Part shown: piece by piece, positions 58,733 through 64,000 of the stretch
How the letters are laid out: the number at the start of each line of letters is the position of its first letter
Position numbering within the stretch: position 1 is the first letter of the stretch
DNA from: Neomelitea salexigens DSM 19753
GTDB lineage: Bacteria; Pseudomonadota; Gammaproteobacteria; Pseudomonadales; Spongiibacteraceae
Length of the DNA: 64,000 nt
Reading direction: 5' to 3'
Assembly (NCBI RefSeq): GCF_000422345.1
Contig: NZ_AULP01000003.1
Coordinates: forward strand, 124,001 to 188,000
Position numbers and translations under genes: made by a program
Notes under the pieces: generated by a model
Database searches by the model: none
What the model saw: the letters and a program-made list of their open reading frames with translations, nothing else
Told to the model about the DNA's origin: nothing

Positions 58733-59290
58733 GTGATAGACGAACTCAAGCAAGATGCCGAAGAGCGCATGGCAAAGGCCATTGAAGCGCTAGGTGGCAA
58801 TTTTAATAAAATTCGCACGGGGCGCGCCCACCCAAGTCTGTTGGACAATATTCGCGTCTCTTACTACGGTGCTGAAACGCCGCTTTCTCAGCTGGCAAAT
58901 ATCGGTGTTGAAGATGCCCGAACGCTTACGGTTACGCCCTGGGAAAAGAACGTGGTGCCCGATGTTGAGAAGGCCATCATGAAGTCGGACCTCGGCTTGA
59001 ACCCCAGCACCGCCGGTGCGGTTATTCGTATTCCAATGCCCGCCCTGACGGAAGAGACTCGTAAGGGCTATATCAAGCAGGCTCGTCAAGAGGCCGAGCG
59101 CGCGCGGGTTTCGGTGCGCAATGCGCGTCGCGACGTGCTGGCGGATATCAAAGAGCTGCTGAAAGAGAAAGAGATCAGTGAAGACGAAGAACGTCGCGCT
59201 CAGGATGACGTGCAAAAAATCACTGATAAATACGTCGCAGAGGTTGATAAAGCACTCGCGGCGAAAGAAAGCGATCTAATGGAAATTTGA
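58733..59290 (+). CDS. frr: Ribosome recycling factor
   Basis: With EF-G, splits post-termination ribosomes. The product is 185 residues, the exact family length, and shows [57 protein letters not shown] and the helical [20 protein letters not shown]. It uses a GTG start at 58733, placed well after AGGAGAGATAAA. A longer in-frame extension into pyrH is rejected. Confidence 0.97.
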   Translation: MIDELKQDAEERMAKAIEALGGNFNKIRTGRAHPSLLDNIRVSYYGAETPLSQLANIGVEDARTLTVTPWEKNVVPDVEKAIMKSDLGLNPSTAGAVIRIPMPALTEETRKGYIKQARQEAERARVSVRNARRDVLADIKELLKEKEISEDEERRAQDDVQKITDKYVAEVDKALAAKESDLMEI

Positions 59291-59310
59291 TCGACTAAGA
59301 AGCAGTTTTC

Positions 59311-60069
59311 ATGGCAGTTGATATGGCCCATCGTGGCTCAGAACCTTCCGCGGCGCCTCGGCATGTCGCCATCATTATGGATGGCAATAACCGCTGGGCG
59401 AAAAAGCGCGGACTCAAAGCAGCAGGTGGACATCGCGCCGGTGTGGAAGTGATTCGCGGGCTGCTTAAGTGCAGCCGCGAGCGCGGCGTAAAGGTGATTA
59501 CGCTGTTCGCGTTTTCCAGCGAAAATTGGCAGCGTCCAAGCATGGAAGTCCAGGCTTTGATGCGGCTGTTTGGCAGTTATCTGGATAGCGAGACCAAAAA
59601 GCTCCACGAAGATGGTGTGCGAATGCGCTTCATCGGTGAGCGGGGACGTTTCTCCGCTGGCTTGCGCAAGCAGATGGACTACAGCGAGCAGCTCACGCGC
59701 TTTAACACTGAAACGACTCTAGTGATCGCTGTGGATTACGGCGGTCAGTGGGATATTGTCAGCGCCGCACGCGAGCTTGCTCAGAAAGTTGAAGACGGGC
59801 AGTTGCGCGTTGACGACATCGATATTACTTTGTTTGATCAACACACGGCCCTGGCTGATCTGCCCAAACCGGATTTGTGCATACGCACCGCCGGTGAACA
59901 GCGCATTAGTAATTTTATGCTTTGGCAGCTTGCCTACAGCGAGTTTTATTTTTGCGATTGCTTGTGGCCAGATTTTGATGAAACGGAATTGCATCGGGCG
60001 CTAGACGCCTATGCCAGCCGTGAGCGCCGCTTCGGGGGCCGCGATAATGATAATGATAACGGCGAATAG
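59311..60069 (+). CDS. uppS: Undecaprenyl pyrophosphate synthase
   Basis: cis-Prenyltransferase that makes the C55 lipid carrier for peptidoglycan and O-antigen. The 252 residues contain RHVAIIMDGNNRWAKKRGL (catalytic Asp24 and the Arg/Lys pocket), TLFAFSSENWQRPSMEVQALM, and the C-terminal RTAGEQRISNFMLWQLAYSEFYFCDCLWPDF. The order frr-uppS-cdsA-dxr-rseP-bamA is the conserved envelope cluster. The acidic Asn/Asp-rich C-terminal tail (DNDNDNGE) is unremarkable. Confidence 0.98.
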   Translation: MAVDMAHRGSEPSAAPRHVAIIMDGNNRWAKKRGLKAAGGHRAGVEVIRGLLKCSRERGVKVITLFAFSSENWQRPSMEVQALMRLFGSYLDSETKKLHEDGVRMRFIGERGRFSAGLRKQMDYSEQLTRFNTETTLVIAVDYGGQWDIVSAARELAQKVEDGQLRVDDIDITLFDQHTALADLPKPDLCIRTAGEQRISNFMLWQLAYSEFYFCDCLWPDFDETELHRALDAYASRERRFGGRDNDNDNGE

Positions 60070-60089
60070 ACACCGGAGATTACCCTCTT

Positions 60090-60926
60090 ATGCTTAAGCA
60101 GCGGATTATTACCGCCGTCGTGATAGTGGCTGCGCTACTTGCTGCCATGGCCTATCTGTCGGCGGGTCAACTATCGTTACTGTTCGCTGGCATTGTGCTG
60201 GTGGCCGCTTGGGAATGGGCTGACCTCAGTGACCTGCGGCCTCAGGTGGCTAGGCTGGCCTATGTCTTGGTCATAGGTGCTCTTATTGCCAGTGTGTACG
60301 CGCTGTTGGGCGATGTTGCCTCCTGGTCGGCGGCAGCGTTGCAGGAGTTGTTTGTCGCGGCTTGTGTGTGGTGGGCGGTCGCGTTGCTTTGGGTTAAAGG
60401 CTATCCGGTGAGCGCTGGCTTGTGGGGTTCTCGGCCGGTTCGCATCGTTATGGGGGTGGCGGTACTGCTGCCTACGTGGCTGGCGTTGAGCTATCTGCGC
60501 AATCTTCCCAATGGGGCCTGGTTGTTGTTAATGCTGGTGGCCTTGGTTGCCATCGCAGACATTGGTGCCTATTTCTTTGGCCGCCGTTTTGGCAAGGCGA
60601 AATTGGCGCCGGCGGTCAGTCCGGGTAAATCCTGGGCCGGGTTCTGGGGCGGCTTGGCGTGTAGCGTGTCTTTCATGGCTGCGCTCTGGTACTTCTGGCC
60701 AGGCGGTATGCCCGTAAGCTTGCCGGCCATGTTGGTGTTGGCGGCAATCACTTCATTGGCTTCGGTGCTGGGCGACCTGTTAGAAAGCATGGTTAAGCGG
60801 CATCGCGGCATTAAAGATAGTAGCCAGTTGTTGCCGGGTCACGGCGGCGTAATGGATCGCGTTGACAGTTTAACCGCTGCATCGCCGGTGTTTGCCCTGG
60901 GGCTAATGTCGGTGGGCTGGCAGTAA
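60090..60926 (+). CDS. cdsA: Phosphatidate cytidylyltransferase
   Basis: Makes CDP-diacylglycerol, the precursor of all phospholipids. It is an inner-membrane protein of 278 residues with about eight helices; the family signature near the C-terminus ([37 protein letters not shown]) is complete, and [28 protein letters not shown] is the cytidylyl region. It shares one base with dxr. Confidence 0.97.
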   Translation: MLKQRIITAVVIVAALLAAMAYLSAGQLSLLFAGIVLVAAWEWADLSDLRPQVARLAYVLVIGALIASVYALLGDVASWSAAALQELFVAACVWWAVALLWVKGYPVSAGLWGSRPVRIVMGVAVLLPTWLALSYLRNLPNGAWLLLMLVALVAIADIGAYFFGRRFGKAKLAPAVSPGKSWAGFWGGLACSVSFMAALWYFWPGGMPVSLPAMLVLAAITSLASVLGDLLESMVKRHRGIKDSSQLLPGHGGVMDRVDSLTAASPVFALGLMSVGWQ

Positions 60927-62101
60927 TGGAGCGCGTGACGGTATTGGGGTCTACCGGCTCTATCGGCGTCAGTACCTTGGATGTGCTGTCGCGTCATCGC
61001 GACACCTTCGAGCTGTATGCCATCACTGCAAATAGCAGCGTAGAGGCAATCCTACAGCAAACGTTGGCTCACCAGCCTCGCTATGTTGTGCTGCGCGATG
61101 AGTCTAGCGCTGAGCAGCTGGCGACGCAGTTGCGCCGAGCGGGCAGTGAATGCGAGGTGCTTGCCGGCGAGGCGGGGCTGTGTAAGGTCGCCGCTGAAGC
61201 TGACACGGTGATGGCGGCGATAGTGGGGGCGGCCGGTTTGCTGCCTACATTGTCGGCCGTTGAGGCGGGGGCTAAAGTTCTGCTGGCCAATAAAGAGTCA
61301 TTGGTTATGGCGGGCCAGTTGTTTATGGATGCGGTCGAGCGCAGCGGTTCGACGCTGTTGCCTATCGACAGTGAGCACAATGCCATCTTTCAGTGTATGC
61401 CCGGCGTGCATCGCCAAGGGCTCGATGCGCAGGGGGTGCGACGCATTTTGCTGACCGGCTCCGGCGGGCCCTTCCGGCAGCGCTCGGTGGAGAGCTTGGC
61501 GTCGGTGACGCCCGATGAGGCCTGCGCCCACCCTAATTGGTCTATGGGGCGAAAGATCTCCGTCGACTCCGCCACCATGATGAACAAAGGGCTCGAGCTT
61601 ATCGAGGCGTGCTGGTTGTTCCACTGCCCCCCGGAGCGCATCGACGTGGTGGTTCATCCGCAAAGCGTTATTCACTCGATGGTCGAATATGTCGATGGTT
61701 CCGTGCTGGCGCAAATGGGCCAGCCCGATATGCGCACGCCGATCGCCCATGCCCTGGCTTGGCCTAAGCGCATGGAATCCGGCGTTGCCTCTCTGGATTT
61801 AATTGTGCAGGCGCGGCTGGATTTTGAGGCCCCGGATGAGCAGCGTTTCCCCTGTTTGCGCCTGGCAAGAGAGGCCGCAGAGCTTGGTGGCAGTGCCAGC
61901 GCCAGTTTGAATGCAGCGAATGAAATTGCTGTTGAGGCGTTTTTGGCAGAGCAATTGCCGTTCACCGCAATACCGACACTGCTGGAGCGCGTGATGGCTG
62001 ACGTTGAAAATGTTGAACCGCTGACACTGGGCGATGTCCAAGCTGCGGACCTTCAGGCGCGTGAGCGCGCGCGGTCTCTCGTTCGCGAATTTGGATTTTG
62101 A
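60926..62101 (+). CDS. dxr: 1-deoxy-D-xylulose 5-phosphate reductoisomerase
   Basis: NADPH-dependent step of the MEP isoprenoid pathway. The 391-residue enzyme begins [22 protein letters not shown] (NADPH loop) and shows [31 protein letters not shown] (metal ligands), TGSGGPF and [22 protein letters not shown]. It supplies isoprenoid precursors used by uppS. It is separated from rseP by 11 bases. Confidence 0.98.
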   Translation: MERVTVLGSTGSIGVSTLDVLSRHRDTFELYAITANSSVEAILQQTLAHQPRYVVLRDESSAEQLATQLRRAGSECEVLAGEAGLCKVAAEADTVMAAIVGAAGLLPTLSAVEAGAKVLLANKESLVMAGQLFMDAVERSGSTLLPIDSEHNAIFQCMPGVHRQGLDAQGVRRILLTGSGGPFRQRSVESLASVTPDEACAHPNWSMGRKISVDSATMMNKGLELIEACWLFHCPPERIDVVVHPQSVIHSMVEYVDGSVLAQMGQPDMRTPIAHALAWPKRMESGVASLDLIVQARLDFEAPDEQRFPCLRLAREAAELGGSASASLNAANEIAVEAFLAEQLPFTAIPTLLERVMADVENVEPLTLGDVQAADLQARERARSLVREFGF

Positions 62102-62112
62102 GGTAGCTGGCC

Positions 62113-63471
62113 GTGCTGGGACTCCTGCAAACGATATTCATCACGGTACTGACACTGGGTATTCTGGTGTCAATTCATGAGTTCGGTCATTTCTGGGTGG
62201 CACGCCGCTGTGGTGTCAAAGTGCTGCGTTTTTCTGTGGGCTTTGGCAAGCCGCTGCTTAGTTGGCGTGACAAGTTGGGCACTGAGTACGCCGTAGCGGG
62301 AATACCGCTGGGTGGCTATGTAAAAATGCTGGACGAGCGCGAGGGCGAGGTTCCTGAAGACCAGCGCCACATGGCCTTTAACCGGGCAACGCCGATGAAG
62401 CGCATCGCGATTGCCGCTGCCGGCCCCTTAGCGAATTTCGTACTGGCCATATTTGTATACTGGCTGGTTTTTCTCAATGGCGTTAGCGGCGTTGCGCCGG
62501 TCATTGATCGCGTTGCCCCCGGTTCACTGGCTGAGCAGGCTGGTCTCATTGAAGGTCAGGAAATTGTTGCTGTTGATGGCGTGGAGACCCCTACGTGGGA
62601 AACGCTGCAAATGCAGTTGCTGGAGCGCATTGGCGAGAGTGGCGAACTCAGTATCAGCGTGAAAACTGCGGGCTCGAGTCTGCGCTACGAAAACCGCGTT
62701 CAGATCAACAAGTGGATGCAAGGCCTGGAAGAGCCGCGCCCTCTGGACGAGTTGGGCGTGACACTGTTTGTGCCTGAATTAGTGCCTGAAATTGGTGAGC
62801 TGGTCGCCGGCGGAGCCGCACAGCAAGCGGGTTTGCAGGAAGGCGATATCATCGTTGAATCCGACGGAAAAGCGGTGTCGACCTGGCAGGATTGGGTGCA
62901 AATTGTTCGCGCCAGCCCCGATAAGGCGCTGTCTCTGCGGGTTAAGCGCGAAAACCGCTTGCTAGATCTTGTGATGACGCCGCAGAGAAAGCTTGAAGAC
63001 AACGGCATGGCTGTCGGTTTTGCTGGGGTAGGGGTTAAGCCTCCGCAATGGCCCGAGAGCATGCTCCGAGAGGTGGATTACGGCCCCGTGGCCGCCCTGG
63101 TTGCTGCCGGCGAAAAGACGTGGCGCATGAGTGTGTTTACGCTGGAATCGATAAAAAAAATGATCACCGGCTTGTTGTCGCCGAAAAACTTGAGTGGCCC
63201 GATAACGATTGCTAAAGTGGCCGGCTCTTCCGCTCAGTACGGCTTTTTTTCGTGGCTGAGTTTTCTGGGTTTGCTGAGTATCAGTTTGGCGGTATTGAAC
63301 TTGCTGCCAATTCCGATCCTTGATGGCGGACATATTGTCTATGCCGCGATTGAGGGCATTATCGGTCGCCCGGTAACGGAACAAGTGCAGGCATGGGCTA
63401 ACCAATTGGGTTTGGCGTTGGTGGTGTGTGTCATGTTTTTTGCTTTATATAACGACGTATTGCGCCTCTGA
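62113..63471 (+). CDS. rseP: Intramembrane zinc protease RseP
   Basis: Site-2 protease that cleaves anti-sigma factor RseA during envelope stress. The 452 residues have the HEFGH zinc motif (His22, Glu23, His26) in the first helix, two PDZ domains (around residues 130-205 and 225-300; SLAEQAGLIEGQEIV and AAQQAGLQEGDIIVESDG) and the C-terminal zinc-binding LPIPILDGGHIVY. GTG start at 62113. It directly precedes bamA, whose product's assembly state feeds the stress response. Confidence 0.97.
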   Translation: MLGLLQTIFITVLTLGILVSIHEFGHFWVARRCGVKVLRFSVGFGKPLLSWRDKLGTEYAVAGIPLGGYVKMLDEREGEVPEDQRHMAFNRATPMKRIAIAAAGPLANFVLAIFVYWLVFLNGVSGVAPVIDRVAPGSLAEQAGLIEGQEIVAVDGVETPTWETLQMQLLERIGESGELSISVKTAGSSLRYENRVQINKWMQGLEEPRPLDELGVTLFVPELVPEIGELVAGGAAQQAGLQEGDIIVESDGKAVSTWQDWVQIVRASPDKALSLRVKRENRLLDLVMTPQRKLEDNGMAVGFAGVGVKPPQWPESMLREVDYGPVAALVAAGEKTWRMSVFTLESIKKMITGLLSPKNLSGPITIAKVAGSSAQYGFFSWLSFLGLLSISLAVLNLLPIPILDGGHIVYAAIEGIIGRPVTEQVQAWANQLGLALVVCVMFFALYNDVLRL

Positions 63472-63555
63472 TTTTAGGGTTTAGCGATATATTTTACCCA
63501 GTGCTCTTGCACCCTTGTTTTGGTGAAGAGCCCTAGCCGTGGTTGCTGGTTTTTG

Positions 63556-64000
63556 ATGAAACGCTTTTTCCTGTACGCATTGTTTTTTTGTTTGGCGAGT
63601 CCGCTTGTGTCTGCGCAAACGCGCATCAACGATATCCGTGTTGAGGGTTTGCAACGTATTGCGGCCGAAACGGTGTTCTCTGCGTTGCCGCTCAATGTCG
63701 GTGACCTGATCACCCAGCAAGCTGTTGCCCAGTCTTCCCGTGCGCTGTTTGCTACCGGCAATTTCGATGATATCCAGATCGGTGTGGACAAAGACGTTCT
63801 GGTTGTTCGGGTAACAGAGCGCCCCGCTATCAGCAAAATTAATATCGAAGGTAACAAAGCCCTGGCAACCGATGCCCTGTTAGACGGTTTGAAAGGGGCC
63901 GGTCTGGCCGAGGGTCAGGTATTCAAGCGGGCAACGCTTGAAAATATGCGAATGGAATTGACCCGCCAGTACGTATCTCAGGGTCGTTACGATGCCAGTA
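63556..64000 (+). CDS. bamA: Outer-membrane protein assembly factor BamA (N-terminal part)
   Basis: The first 148 codons of BamA run off the right edge. A signal peptide (LYALFFCLASPLVSA) is followed by POTRA domains: TRINDIRVEGLQRIAAETVFSALPLNVGD (POTRA1) and ERPAISKINIEGNKALATDALLDGLKGAGLAEGQVF (POTRA2). BamA is the core of the machine that inserts outer-membrane beta-barrels; its partner BamC is encoded at 13669. ATG at 63556 gives the usual signal length. The preceding TTG is less likely. Confidence 0.97.
   Translation, partial: MKRFFLYALFFCLASPLVSAQTRINDIRVEGLQRIAAETVFSALPLNVGDLITQQAVAQSSRALFATGNFDDIQIGVDKDVLVVRVTERPAISKINIEGNKALATDALLDGLKGAGLAEGQVFKRATLENMRMELTRQYVSQGRYDAS

Overview
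This 64 kb window looks like a chromosomal segment of an aerobic, flagellated gammaproteobacterium. The conserved blocks point that way: dapA-bamC-purC; dapD-arsC-nth-dapC-glnD-map divergent from rpsB; and rpsB-tsf-pyrH-frr-uppS-cdsA-dxr-rseP-bamA. Two TonB-dependent receptors, a Na+-type flagellar stator, a Na+/solute symporter and steroid-type oxygenases suggest a marine or oligotrophic lineage near the Cellvibrionales/Spongiibacteraceae. That placement is inference from gene content only. No rRNA, tRNA, CRISPR array, insertion sequence or prophage gene was recognised. Coding density is high, and with the starts chosen here no gene-free stretch exceeds 300 bases.

Region 1 (1-3536) holds the end of pomA, then pomB, pyruvate kinase and an SDR. 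Region 2 (3816-10187) is a compact coenzyme F420 operon: NADPH:F420 reductase, cofE, cofD, cofC, a CofG-CofH fusion (fbiC), and a 3-alpha-hydroxysteroid-dehydrogenase-like SDR. F420 is unusual in Gammaproteobacteria, and no obvious F420-consuming enzyme lies in the window. Region 3 (10271-17546) is mostly housekeeping: AEC permease, enoyl-CoA hydratase, dapA, bamC, an MBL hydrolase, purC and a VIT-family transporter.

Region 4 (17594-36490) is accessory. (a) An AraC regulator diverges from a four-gene set: Tat-exported PLP-fold protein, cytochrome c lipoprotein, Tat-exported FAD lactone-oxidase-like protein and TonB receptor. I read this as a candidate periplasmic oxidation module. (b) An operon of KshA-like Rieske oxygenase, HsaC-like extradiol dioxygenase, HsaA-like flavin monooxygenase and group II truncated haemoglobin is preceded by a perfect FNR/Anr-type box and a second inverted repeat. 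(c) A second TonB receptor, an alpha/beta hydrolase, a Na+/solute symporter, a TetR regulator and a 3-hydroxybutyrate-dehydrogenase-like SDR are tied together by three copies of the palindrome TTCAAC-N4-GTTGAA. Two of the copies sit exactly in the 17-nt spacer of promoter-like hexamers.

Region 5 (36582-48907) mixes rsmJ, dapE, an acyl-CoA ligase, a CYTH protein, a transglutaminase-like lipoprotein, YaeQ, an amidoligase/glutamine-amidotransferase pair, an AI-2E-family permease, MgtC and small proteins. Region 6 (49040-64000) is core metabolism: lysine/diaminopimelate synthesis (dapD, dapC), nth, glnD, map, translation factors, isoprenoid and phospholipid synthesis, rseP and the start of bamA.

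The most notable parts are the F420 operon, the oxygen-responsive-looking steroid ring-cleavage operon, the palindrome-defined TetR regulon and the periplasmic oxidation module.
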